From Gonatopus flavifemur (taxonomy: Eukaryota > Arthropoda > Insecta > Hymenoptera > Dryinidae), in NCBI GenBank assembly GCA_018340375.1, contig JAFFJZ010000103.1, forward strand, positions 62,001 through 126,000: a stretch of DNA of 64,000 nucleotides, read 5' to 3'. The notes beneath the pieces were generated by a model that worked only from the letters and a program-made list of their open reading frames with translations, ran no database searches and was not told the DNA's origin. Shown here one piece after another: positions 9,421 to 20,079 of the stretch; the stretch's first letter is position 1, and each line of letters opens with the position of its first letter. The position numbers and the translations under genes are program-made.

Positions 9421-12400
9421 TTAACATTCTTGATTATGAACCGGTAAGATACAAACTTTCGACACCGCACGCTTAAAAATGCCTTGCATAGTCTTGATGC
9501 TTACAACGCGAACAACTCCATTTCCAGGATGCAGTTGTACGACTCTACCCAGTTTCCAATATAGCGGCGGTGTATTGTCCTCCTTCAATAAGACTAAATC
9601 CCCTTCCCTGATGCGACTATCAACATCCTTCCTCCATTTATTGCGTTCTTGGAGATTCGAAATATATTCGTGTTTCCAACGAGACCAAAAATGCTGCAAT
9701 AACTGTTGCAATCTTTGATAATGGTCGAGTCGATTATTAGGGGCATCCTGAACATCCTCTTGCGGTATTGACATTAAAGCCTCACCAATAAGGAAATGAC
9801 CGGGTGTGAGGACTTGGAGGTCATTGGGATCGTTTGAAATAGGAATCAAAGGACGGGAATTCAGAACTGCCTCGACTTGCACTATAACTGTATATAACTC
9901 TTCAAAAGTCAAGTATGCGTCAGTAAGAACTCGCTTCAAGTGTCGTTTGGCGGATTTCACTGCAGATTCCCACAAGCCCCCAAAACTCGGAGCTCTTGGG
10001 GGAATAAAGTGCCATGATATATGCGATTGTTGGAGGAAATCCGAAAATTTGTCACAGTGCTGCAATTCCTTTAACAACACTCCAACTCGATCAAGTTCAT
10101 TATTGGCCCCAACAAAATTCGTGCCATGATCCGAAAATATATCACGACACAAACCCCGCCGCGATATGAATCGCTTGAGAGTGTTCAAAAATGTATCCTT
10201 ACTCAAATCCCCGGACAGTTCTAAATGAACTGCTTTGGTTGCGAAACACATAAAAATGCAAAGATAACACTTTAAGATTTTTCTATTTCTCAATTTTCCG
10301 TCCTTGATGTTGTACGGACCTGCAAAATCTACTCCCACCACCGAGAATGGTCTACTGACAGTGATTCTAGAGGCTGGTAATTCACCCATTCTATACGTAA
10401 TACCTCTAGGGTCGGCTTTAAAACAGATCAAACAATCACGAAGAACCCTCCTAACAGCATCACGACCATTGATTGGCCAAAAACGAACGCGAATAGCAGC
10501 TAAGGTAGCCATAACACCAGAGTGTAAGTACCTGATGTGTTCATGCATGATAATTAACCTTGTGAATACGTGATTGTTTGGTATCAAGATGGGATGTCTA
10601 GAATCATATTCCAAATTGGAGTTTTTCAATCTACCCCCGACTCTAAGTATTTCATCAGGATCAAGGAATGGGCTCAAAGACAACAATTTACTATTTGATG
10701 GCAATCTACCATGAGATTTCATGAAACTAATATCCGAGGCAAACTCGCGATTCTGCATAATCTTTGTCAATCTCAATAAAGCTTGTTCGACCTCCGTAAT
10801 GCTCAACGGTCCGGACCATCTGGAAGCTCCATTTCTTGCATTGTGACCAAATCTCAAACAATAAGCCATGACCCTCTGCAATTTTAGCAATGATGAGTAC
10901 CTTTGGAAAATTTCTTGTTCGATCCCGTGTGAAGTGAATGTCATAGCCTTTGATTTAACTTCAATTGGTTCTGGCAATGAAATATCCGATGTGTTCGGCC
11001 AATGAACCTCCTCCAATTTCAACCAACGTGGGCCTCCCCACCACTCTCCTGACTCAGCCAAACGCTTTGGCTCAGTTCCTCTGGAGAGGATATCAGCAGG
11101 ATTCTCTTTCGTATTTACGTATGACCATTTATAATTTTCAGTTAGCTGTTGAATTTCAGATATCCTATTAGCGACAAATGTTTGGAGCCTACTAGGTTCA
11201 GTTCTAATCCACGAAAGAACGATGGTAGAATCGCACCAAAATAAGATACGGCAATCAGTATAATTCAAAGCAGAGACGACCGCAGGAGCAAGCCTGGCAG
11301 CAAGAAGTGCGCCACATAATCCGAGTCGTGGCAATGTTATGGTTTTTAGTGGTGCCACACGTGACTTTGCACAAAGAAGTCGAACGGAAATCATGCCACA
11401 CTCATCAATAGATCTCAAATAGACGCAGGCACCACATGCGATTTCTGAAGCGTCACAAAATATATGGACCTGGACGGAGACAGGACGATTGCATATAACA
11501 TGCTTTGGAATGCTGATGAGTCTGATATCCTGAATGCACTCATAAAAACGCAACCAGGAGGTATGAAGATCACCTGGAATTGACTCATCCCATCCAATGC
11601 CAATCTGCCAAATCCTTTGTAAGATGATTTTTGCCCTAACCACCACAGGACCTATCAAACCTAGAGGGTCAAAGATCTGAGCTATCGCTGAAAGTATTAA
11701 TCGTTTAGTCACCCTAGTTGGTTGCCCAAGCACACTCACGTTATAATGCAACACATCAAGCGAAGCGTTCCACATCAAACCTAGCGTCTTAATACCCTGA
11801 TCGTCGGACATGGATTTTTCAACTTCCAAACCCTCCATATTCATTTTCTCGTATAAGCGATTGTCATTGAAAACCCACTTTCTGAGATTGAAACCTCCGG
11901 AAAGCAAGATCTCGTTAACTTCTTCGATAATACGTTTTGCATCACTCAACGATTCACAACCTGTAAGAAGGTCATCCACGTAGAAGTCCCTTAATATGAT
12001 TCGACTTGACTCGGGGTATTTCTCGATATAATCCAATGCCGTCTGTTGAAGGGCTCTAGTAGACAAGAATGAAGCAGACGCGGTACCATAGGTTACTGTG
12101 TTCAATCGAAAATGTTGCAGTTCCTCTGAGGAATCGGTTCTCCATAAGATTCTTTGAAATTCCCTATCCTCTGGTCTCACCAAAATTTGCCTGTACATTT
12201 TCTCTATATCAGCCACGATGATGTATCTGTGACTTCTGAATCGTAGCAAAACAGAAAATAGATCACTCTGAATGACCGGTCCAACCTCAAGGATGTCATT
12301 TAACGATACATTAGTAGTTGTTTTTGCTGACGCGTCAAAAACGACGCGAAGCTTGGTAGTCGAACTGGACTCCTTAATTACCCCGTGATGAGGGAGGTAG

Positions 12401-13992
12401 TAACAGTTACCATCTTGATCTAATTGCGATGGATTAGGAATAATCTCAGACATGTGACCCAAGGTACGGTATTCTGACATAAAGGCATGGTATTGTTGTC
12501 TTAATTTGTTATTTCTAGATAATTTTCGCTCTAAAGCATAAAATCTCTTGGTGGCCATGTCCAAAGAATCACCCAATAATAATGGGTTTTGACGGAAAGG
12601 AAGGGCCACAATGAATCGTCCCGCCGAGTCGCGAGTAGTATTGTTAACGAAATGTTTTTCGCACTCTAGTTCTTCCTTTGATAGAGAGTTATTTGAGTGG
12701 TACTCTTCTATTTTCCAAAAACTCTCAAGCCTTTCATGTATTTCTTGATTAGAGATTAAGTGGCACAGAGAGCTATTCGCGAAAGCATTCAAATTTATCG
12801 GCCCAGAAATAATCCAACCCAACTTGGATTTTTGTAATATTGGCTTGTTCTTACCCAATTGTATCTGGCCTACACAAAGCAATTCCCAGAATATGCCAGC
12901 TCCCAACAACAAATCTACGTCACTCGGTACATGAAAGGTAGGATCTGCCAATTTTATATCATCTGGCAACTCCAAATCATCAATTTGCAAGTCACTTGAC
13001 GGTAATAATTGCGTGATTTGATCCATGACAAGAAACGGCAATTTTTCGTTAGGCTTATTGATTCCTTTATCAGAAACCAATTGCTCCAAAACCTGCGCCC
13101 TCTGATTCAAAAAATCTTTTAAACCTTGCAATGTTGGCAATTGTTCTGAGGCCACCGCTAATTTCTCCCATTCGCGTTTCGAAACAGAGTCTAATTTAGA
13201 GGATATCATACAAATTATCAACGCGTCCCAATTTTTCGTAGATTGACCCAAAGATTCCAGTGCACCAAGATTCTGAACCAAATCGTCATATAATTTTCGT
13301 ATCAGTTGCGCGGATTCCCTATGTATAGGCGATAAATCGAAAATCGCACGAATATGATGATTTATGCTGATGCGCTTATTCTCGAAACGGTTCTGTAAAG
13401 TGTTCCATGCGGTCACGTAATTTGCGTCGGATACTTGAATCGAACTCAATGCTCTGGCGGCATCACCTTTCAAGCAAGAAAGCAAATAATGGAATTTTTG
13501 CACATTCGTTAAAACATTGTTATTGTGGATTAAAGCCGTAAATGTGTCCCGAAATTGTGCCCATGAAGCGTAAGAACCGTCAAAGTTTGGTAATGTTAAC
13601 GTAGGAAGCTTCACTCTAATCTCTTGCCCATTGGTATTTGAATTATTAACAGAACTGTTTTGATTTTGTGTACTACTTGAACTACCAGCAATGTCATTGG
13701 ATCGTACCAATCTTCGGTTTATCATTTCTTTAGCACGGGAAGTGGCAGAAAAATAAGCATCCTCAAAAGTCTCACGATGACCTTCCTGATTATCACCTTC
13801 CTCCGCTAATAATTCTATTTGAGTTTGAAGATCATTAAATGAATCCCAACATAATTCGGCTTTCTCTAAACGAGCTTGTAATTCCAAAGTCGAAACATCG
13901 TTATCGCAATTCGTTAAATAGGTATTAAATTTGGCAATACGAGTTTTGAGTATGCCTCTTTGTTTCTTCAACACTCCTATTTCAGCAGTCAT
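9421..13992 (-). CDS. BEL/Pao Gag-Pol polyprotein with internal deletion
   Basis: A single open frame of 1523 residues. The N-terminus has a coiled-coil-like start and a gag region of DUF1759 type (about residues 130-300; LPNFDGSYASWAQFRDTF). Reverse transcriptase follows: FDASAK near 550, ADIEKMYRQI near 597 and the catalytic YVDD near 669. RNase H has FCDASEIACGACVY near 842. The integrase has an HHCC-type zinc region near 1150-1200 and a D,D,E core with D in VDFAGPY near 1220, D in SDHGTNF near 1288 and E in FGGLWESAVK near 1342. A DUF5641-like C-terminus ends the protein. Between VLEQLV (about 305) and the LLLGAGIFWELL block (about 360) the usual zinc knuckles and the DSGS-type aspartic protease core are absent, although the frame stays open. 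This looks like an in-frame deletion, so the protein could not mature itself. Start chosen as the first Met of the frame. Confidence 0.95.
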   Translation of the reverse strand: MTAEIGVLKKQRGILKTRIAKFNTYLTNCDNDVSTLELQARLEKAELCWDSFNDLQTQIELLAEEGDNQEGHRETFEDAYFSATSRAKEMINRRLVRSNDIAGSSSSTQNQNSSVNNSNTNGQEIRVKLPTLTLPNFDGSYASWAQFRDTFTALIHNNNVLTNVQKFHYLLSCLKGDAARALSSIQVSDANYVTAWNTLQNRFENKRISINHHIRAIFDLSPIHRESAQLIRKLYDDLVQNLGALESLGQSTKNWDALIICMISSKLDSVSKREWEKLAVASEQLPTLQGLKDFLNQRAQVLEQLVSDKGINKPNEKLPFLVMDQITQLLPSSDLQIDDLELPDDIKLADPTFHVPSDVDLLLGAGIFWELLCVGQIQLGKNKPILQKSKLGWIISGPINLNAFANSSLCHLISNQEIHERLESFWKIEEYHSNNSLSKEELECEKHFVNNTTRDSAGRFIVALPFRQNPLLLGDSLDMATKRFYALERKLSRNNKLRQQYHAFMSEYRTLGHMSEIIPNPSQLDQDGNCYYLPHHGVIKESSSTTKLRVVFDASAKTTTNVSLNDILEVGPVIQSDLFSVLLRFRSHRYIIVADIEKMYRQILVRPEDREFQRILWRTDSSEELQHFRLNTVTYGTASASFLSTRALQQTALDYIEKYPESSRIILRDFYVDDLLTGCESLSDAKRIIEEVNEILLSGGFNLRKWVFNDNRLYEKMNMEGLEVEKSMSDDQGIKTLGLMWNASLDVLHYNVSVLGQPTRVTKRLILSAIAQIFDPLGLIGPVVVRAKIILQRIWQIGIGWDESIPGDLHTSWLRFYECIQDIRLISIPKHVICNRPVSVQVHIFCDASEIACGACVYLRSIDECGMISVRLLCAKSRVAPLKTITLPRLGLCGALLAARLAPAVVSALNYTDCRILFWCDSTIVLSWIRTEPSRLQTFVANRISEIQQLTENYKWSYVNTKENPADILSRGTEPKRLAESGEWWGGPRWLKLEEVHWPNTSDISLPEPIEVKSKAMTFTSHGIEQEIFQRYSSLLKLQRVMAYCLRFGHNARNGASRWSGPLSITEVEQALLRLTKIMQNREFASDISFMKSHGRLPSNSKLLSLSPFLDPDEILRVGGRLKNSNLEYDSRHPILIPNNHVFTRLIIMHEHIRYLHSGVMATLAAIRVRFWPINGRDAVRRVLRDCLICFKADPRGITYRMGELPASRITVSRPFSVVGVDFAGPYNIKDGKLRNRKILKCYLCIFMCFATKAVHLELSGDLSKDTFLNTLKRFISRRGLCRDIFSDHGTNFVGANNELDRVGVLLKELQHCDKFSDFLQQSHISWHFIPPRAPSFGGLWESAVKSAKRHLKRVLTDAYLTFEELYTVIVQVEAVLNSRPLIPISNDPNDLQVLTPGHFLIGEALMSIPQEDVQDAPNNRLDHYQRLQQLLQHFWSRWKHEYISNLQERNKWRKDVDSRIREGDLVLLKEDNTPPLYWKLGRVVQLHPGNGVVRVVSIKTMQGIFKRAVSKVCILPVHNQEC

Positions 13993-14330
13993 TTTGAATG
14001 CAACAACTAAACCTTTGATATTTTGAATCTTAAAGTGCTTTAGTTAACTCGACAATCAAAAAATAAATACAATTTTTGAACATGAAGGTGATATGATACT
14101 TGATAAACATATTGACCACTTGAAACGAGTTGATTACAAACGAAAAAATTATCCACAGTCGAAGAAGTTCAAATCAGGCAAATTAATGTTAGGAAATATG
14201 TGAACGGCGAGAACTAAAAATGTCAATACGTACCAATGTTGCAGCAAATTATGACACTCTTACTCATTAGCCGCTTTTATTTACAGCTGATGCTCGTTAT
14301 CGATTGGAAATGTCAATGAGTTCACGGTAT

Positions 14331-14486
14331 CCAAGACACTGCACTGTTTTGAGTGTATTACATGACAGCGCCCCACGTTACCGTGGCATTGCCGATAAGT
14401 TCTTAGCCAAGACACTGCACTGTTTTGAGTGTGATACACAACAGCGCCCCACGTTACCGATCGGAATTGCCGATAAGTTCTTAGCC
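14331..14486. repeat. Two-copy tandem repeat in BEL leader
   Basis: A unit of about 76 bp, CCAAGACACTGCACTGTTTTG..GCCGATAAGTTCTTAG, occurs at about 14331 and 14407. Copy 2 has a few substitutions and an insertion near ATCGGA. It lies between the primer-binding site and gag, where LTR elements carry packaging and regulatory sequence. Confidence 0.75.
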
Positions 14487-14965
14487 GCTTGATGGCTTCT
14501 GTATGTCCCTTGGATTTGCACTGTTGTGTATATCCACTGATCACGCACACAAAACTCGCATTTGAGAATATCGTTATGCGCATTCACATTGCAACGAATG
14601 AATTGTTCACGCGTATCCCCAACCTCGTTGAAGAATGATTATTCGATATTTGACACTATGCTTGTGATTGAACAATGAATTTTCAATTTCGTGTAGTAAA
14701 CACCACTTTGATGGCGTCTCGAATGTTCTCGTACGTTTACGTCAGAACTGTTTATTAATGATGAAACTGCGTCTCTCCGTTTTTAGGAGACAATTGAAGC
14801 AATTTTTGGATAATAGTTCGCAGGAGAATACTGCTTAGATCTTCGTTTATGCTTTGACAAGCACACTGCATAAAGATCCGATTAAACTCCTTAGTCGTGC
14901 TCTCGAGTATATATATGTCTATCACGCGACGCCACTATCCGAATATGACGCTGATTTATTTTCAA

Positions 14966-14983
14966 TGCGGAACGAATGGACCA
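14966..14983 (-). promoter_or_regulatory. Candidate tRNA primer-binding site
   Basis: On the minus strand, one base after the 5' LTR, the sequence TGGTCCATTCGTTCCGC begins with TGG, complementary to a tRNA CCA end. Position and first bases fit a primer-binding site; I could not identify the tRNA. Confidence 0.6.
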
Positions 14984-14984
14984 A

Positions 14985-15200
14985 TGATTAAACCCTCTTG
15001 TTGATGGTTTTTATTTTGATGGTTATACTGTGAAGTAAATGAACTGCGGACTGTATTTGAATTTATATAACTTTATTGCGATGCGGTACAAGTAAATCGC
15101 GTGTGTACTCGAGAGCGGCCATCTTCGAACTGAACTTATACAACCAATAAGGAGCGAACAAACTTACATGATACTCTTAAGAACTACTCGAGTCAGAACA
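14985..15200 (-). repeat. 5' LTR of BEL element
   Basis: 216-bp partner of the LTR at 8568-8783, followed by the target duplication CATAG at 15201-15205. It should contain the element promoter. Confidence 0.97.
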
Positions 15201-15449
15201 CATAGCCTATACTTGAGTGTAATTGATTTGATTTATTTTTATTGTAATATGTTTCCACAAGATGGGTGTATTACAAACACGGTCGTATATACTGGCGTGG
15301 AAACTCTCGTAATTTTCGATGGTGTGGCCAAAGAGAATCAGATAGAGTAGAAACGGTCATAGAAGAACAGTACAACTTTCCGTGGCGAGTTTCAGCGCCT
15401 CCTCGCATCTCAGTGGCTGAGTATTCTGAAGAGATACACATGATGAATA

Positions 15450-15697
15450 CACTGTAAAAAAAATTTGTTGAATTCCAAACAAAAATGCTTGGAAATTTCC
15501 AAACTTGGTTTGGAAAAATAATTTCCGAACCTTTTTTGTAAATTGCCGAACAAAAGTTTGTGAATTCTCAGAAATCTTCGTGAAATCACAAAATTTTTTG
15601 AATGTTTACAAACTTTTGTTTGGTAATTTACAAAAAAAGTTTTTGTAAAAAACTGTCAAACTTCTTTGGCAGTTTATGAAGTATATTTTTTACAGTG
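15450..15697. mobile_element. TA-flanked CACTG MITE (248 bp)
   Basis: Ends CACTGTAAAAAA and inverted TTTTTTACAGTG, flanked by TA on both sides. The interior repeats TTTGGAAA, TTTGTGAAT and CAAACTTTTGTT in inverted arrangement. Non-coding. The 245 bp before it, next to the BEL element, shows no gene. Confidence 0.75.
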
Positions 15698-17737
15698 TAG
15701 GGGTAGTTCGCCACTAAGACTGTAGATGGCCTACTTAGTCGAATGCCGGCGCTCCCACTCTATCTGATCCTCTTTGATGGGGGTGACTCGCTTATACTGT
15801 GTATACGGCCGCGATTAGAAATAATTCCAGCTCATCGCTTTTCTTCTGGTTTTTTTGCGTCCTTTGTTTTTCTGGCATTTCACATACGTCTGTTATCAGG
15901 TTTTATGAAATTAGTTGATTCGATATTCTGCCTTTTGATTATACCAGAGCCCTTTTTCCGATTCATTCGACACACAATGAATAAAAGAAAACGAAGTTTT
16001 GAGTGCACAAGCCATCCAGATAATTTTTCTATATATGTGGTAATTATGTGGTGAAGAGGAATCAACGTCAATTCACCAACTCTTTTCAAGAGCATTATCT
16101 TCAATACTTCCAAATAACACCTGATAATCTCGATGAAGGATGGACACCAAGTATCGTATGCCTTTCATGTCATATAAATCTTGTAGGATGGGCTTCCGGT
16201 TCAACAGAGTATGTATTGGGTATGTGTGGAGTTCAAAATTTTGTGTTAATAACGGTCCACTCAAAATTTGTGTTCGAAATCAACACAAAAGAGTATCAAA
16301 CTGTCAAGTTGTTAATGTAAACTTAACACTCTTGTGTTGATTTCTCAAATGCTTTCCCTGTACAAGAAAAAACTCTCAATCGCCATGAATCGGATATTTG
16401 CATCGTGAATTCACAATTGAATAGATGAATCACGATATTTGGTTAGGTTTAGAAAACTTCATGACCATAAACAGATGAAATCGTGAGAATTTTAATTTTA
16501 CAGTGGAAATGAATATGCCATTGGTCACGATTGATCAAATGTTTTTCTAATACGTTTTTAATCAAAATTACCATTGGAAATGAATTTTTCTAATCGGTTT
16601 ACCCGGATTTTCTTTACAAGGTTGTGTCAATATTCAACACAAATTTTGAATTGACCATTTGGGACTTGCGCGTTTGTTGAAAATACACAAAAGTTTCTAC
16701 CTCCCACCTTACATGACTATCTCATACATTCGAATTTTTTTTTCTTTCAATTAGACGGCACATGACATTCGGTGTACACTGTGAAAAAAATCTTTGTGAA
16801 TTTCCAAAAAAAAGTTTGGAAGTTTTTTACATAACCATGTTCTTGTGGATTTTCGAACAAAATTCATTGTGAATATTCAATTCAATTGTTTGAAATATAC
16901 AAATGAAGTTTGGAAATTAGCAAAGAAGAGTTCTGGTATTTCACGGAGACTATTTCAGGATTTGCCAAAGTGATTTGGTGAATTTCCAAGATAAAAATTT
17001 GCGGGGATACAATCATTTGTTCTGAAATTCACGTGTACGATTTGTGAATTCTCGAACAGAATCTTTGCAAGTGACAAACACTATTCCGTGATTCTGCCAA
17101 GTTGTTCAGTGAGGAGAAAAGTTCTACCCGCGGCTTCTCGATGAGCTCAAAAATTGACCCGGAAAAAAAATCTTCCCTTTTTTTCCCAAAAGTCAATTCT
17201 TACTTTCATCAGTCAGTTGGTATTTTACAGGGAAACTAGCATACTCTTTGAGTACATATTCTCTCGGTAAGAACTCTCCGAAATGCATTCATGAACAGGT
17301 TTGAAATTTTCAAGAAATAATCTTTGGTATATCCTATCTATTACAGTATAAAGCTCGAATTTCAACATTTCTTTGCGGAATTTTGAGAACAAATTTTTCA
17401 ACGAAATTTGAACTTTGTGCCGCAATAGATGAAGTGGTACTAAAGATGATTTCCTGGATATTTTGGGATTTTTCATGAATTCATTTCGAAAAATTCTCAC
17501 TGAGAAAACGCTTGCTCAATCGGTATGCTGGATCCCCTTGAGAATATTCTGTCGATTGAATCATATCACTGAAATTGAAGTGCGTCATCAAATCTGCTGT
17601 TGGATGATTAAAATTTTGAGAAATTAATCACTGTCTGATTTTTCAGATGAATCTATTTTCTCCAATATTAAAGTCCCTATAAAACCCTTCCAAAAGATTT
17701 CTGTATGTTCTCTCTGGATTTAGAAGGTGTGAGTGTA
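15698..17737. other. Unassigned DNA with an orphan MITE end
   Basis: No gene supported. A lone CACTGTGAAAAAAATC terminus starts at 16777 and is followed by TTTGTGAATTTCC/TTTGGAAA-type motifs related to the element at 15450, but no matching right end was found. Confidence 0.35.
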
Positions 17738-17965
17738 CACTAAAAAAACAATATCTTAATTCAATCCGAGGTTAATCCGATATTTGTTGCATTCAAGAAA
17801 ACTTTCTTCGAAAGAAAAAAGTATGTACTCAGTTCAAAGCTATACAGCATTATATCAAGGGAATGTTCTTACCCCAAGTACACATCTTGTTGAGATGAGA
17901 AGGAAGAAAATATTCTCAGGACAAGAAAATATGTTCTTAAGATTGAGCCAATTTTTTTCTCAGTG
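17738..17965. mobile_element. TA-flanked CACTG MITE (228 bp)
   Basis: Left end CACTAAAAAAAC and right end TTTTTTTCTCAGTG, flanked by TA (17736-17737, 17966-17967). The interior has ACTTTCTTCGAAAGAAA and AGTACACATCTTG motifs. Non-coding. Confidence 0.6.
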
Positions 17966-19839
17966 TACCTGGAACTGTCAAACAGTGATTATCATACCAA
18001 GTGAAAATTTTTATTTCGTTTTTTCGATGGAATACATGTTCTTGTGTCGTCATTTTACATCAAAATAAATCTAAAACTGTCAATGTTTTTTCATGCACAT
18101 GGAAAAAAAAAATTCTTCGTTCATAAGAAACCAACAAATAAAAAATTATTCATAAATTGTTACATATAACTCTTGGGAACAAGTTTCTTTGTTTATAATA
18201 ACAAAATAATAACATCATATTCAAAACATCTTATAGAAATTTAATCGCATAGATTTTGATAAATTCAATGTCCGAGGCAAAATTCATAAACAGATCAATA
18301 CTGAAAATGAATTGAGCTTCCATAATAGATATTAGATATATAAAATAGAAACGTAATGAATAGCAGTCTTAACTTCTTATGAACTAAATACAAACTTATG
18401 ATTGAAAAAATCCGCTTCTTCGAATAATTTCCCAACTTCAAGCTTGAAGTCACTCATTTTCATTGATACCTCTCTTTTATGGCTTCCAATGAAACTGATC
18501 AAAATGGTCATTCAAACCAACAGGAAATGTATCAAACCAATATGTGTGTGTGTGAGATATTGGTTGAATTCACTTTTCAAACAGACTGAATTTTGACCAA
18601 TACTTTACAAAAATTTAAATATTGATGCAAGTGTTCTTTCAATAATCGATTATATTCTTCTTAACATATATTATTAAAATTTCAAACCAGCATCAGACTG
18701 AAAAATTTGCATATATCACAGTTACATATATATGTATACATCAACCAATCGTGATTTAATGAAGATCAGATGTATGGAAACTCATTTTTAGTCACATATG
18801 ATTCTTGGAACAAAATTTTAGTTGTACTATAACAAAAGTAGATTCAAGATTCATAATTAATGTATGCTGAAAAATACTGATCACCAACTTAAACTTTCGT
18901 AACATTATTGTAACATCGAAGAGGGAAGAAATCTGTGTTTTTGAGTGGTCCTTGAAATTGAGATTCGACAGAATTTCTCACATCGTGTACCACTGTCAGT
19001 AGAGATGAACAAGCTTAATAATATGAAAACGAAATCTTAGATTACCATCAAAATCTTCTGATCAAGTTAAAATCACGCGAACTATGATAAGACATAAATT
19101 CATAGCTCTAAAAATAAAATCTGCAAGTAGAATATTAACGGAAGTAGATTCAACGTGAAATAGAGAATTAAGCATTAGTAACCGAGGATTTTCATCGTCA
19201 GAATACAATTTTATGATTGAAAAAAATTTGCTTTGTTGAGAAGTTTTTTAACTTCAGGGTGGAAGTCGTTCTTTTTCATTGATTTCCCTCTTTTGCGAAC
19301 TCGAGTGGGATTCACCAATAAAAATGCTCTGAAAAAGGACCATTAACATATTATCATCAATCAAATTCATTTTTGAATCAAATTAGATCAGAATAAATGT
19401 TGTATAACAATTACAATAATGATGATAAAATTTTTTAGGGAATTCAAAATATACCTTTGAATGAATTCCAAGGACTTGGATTGGGCAGGTTGATAATTTA
19501 AAGCATATACAAAATGAGCAAGGATGTATACAAAAAATCCTTCTAACAAAGTTTTGGGTCTCAGAATTACGCTCTTTTCGCAAACTACTGCGCACTCTGC
19601 ATTTGCATCATATAGCGATTTTCCTGAAAATTGATGTTGGGAATAGTCAAAATTGTTTTCATTTTATTTCATGATTCAATATTTAATGTTCATAATAATT
19701 GGAAGTGGGTGTGAAAAACAGTTCGTGTCAGTCCCAACAGAAAGATCCTTGATATTCTGTCGTTATTTATGAAATGCTGAGCCTTCGCTTCTATTGATTG
19801 AGTAGATAACTAGTTTCGATTGCTTCGATTATGCACCAG
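17966..19839. other. Unassigned DNA holding an approximate direct repeat
   Basis: Two segments of about 110 bp, at 18380-18490 and 19195-19310, are diverged direct repeats (ATGATTGAAAAAA, GAAGTCxxTCxTTTTCATTGATxxC, CTCTTTT). On the minus strand both can encode similar short peptides beginning MKKNDFHPEVKKLL and MKMSDFKLEVGKLF. That hints at duplicated coding remnants of unknown identity. Nothing else was recognised. Confidence 0.3.
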
Positions 19840-20001
19840 CAGAGATGGGCAGCCTCAATTACTTTGTTGTACTTGAAGTACTTTTTTTGCCAAGTACTTT
19901 GTAATTTCCATAAGATAAAGATTCAGGACAACAAATTGAAGAGTACTTAACGAAAAAAAGTACTTCAAGTACACAAAAGTAGTTGAGGCTGCCCATCCCT
20001 G
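19840..20001. mobile_element. hAT-type MITE (162 bp)
   Basis: Perfect 8-bp target duplications TGCACCAG (19832-19839 and 20002-20009). Termini are CAGAGATGGGCAGCCTCAA and, inverted, CAGGGATGGGCAGCCTCAA. The interior repeats AAGTACTT/GTACTTGAAGTAC. The 8-bp duplication and CAGRGATGGGCA ends are typical of hAT. It sits just 3' of the CIDE-N pseudogene. Confidence 0.9.
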
Positions 20002-20079
20002 TGCACCAGAAGCATCACAATACCACGAGCTACATCAAAACTCGAAAAATCTTCCCGTTGGCATCGACACGGGCTTTTT

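Larger units (their letters stand above)
8568..15200 (-). mobile_element. BEL/Pao LTR retrotransposon, 6633 bp
   Basis: The element lies in minus orientation between identical 5-bp target duplications CATAG (8563-8567 and 15201-15205). Both LTRs are 216 bp with TG..CA ends and differ at one position that I can see, so the insertion is recent. In order on the minus strand: 5' LTR (14985-15200), primer-binding site, a leader of about 1 kb with a tandem repeat, one long gag-pol frame (13992-9421), a 3' UTR of about 640 bp, a polypurine tract and the 3' LTR (8568-8783). Domain order and the gag domain identify BEL/Pao. The polyprotein lacks the protease core, so the copy is probably not autonomous. 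Confidence 0.97.

Noticed and set aside
9421..13992. Endogenous retrovirus with envelope gene
   Set aside because: No envelope-like frame, signal peptide or membrane segments follow the integrase; domains are BEL/Pao.
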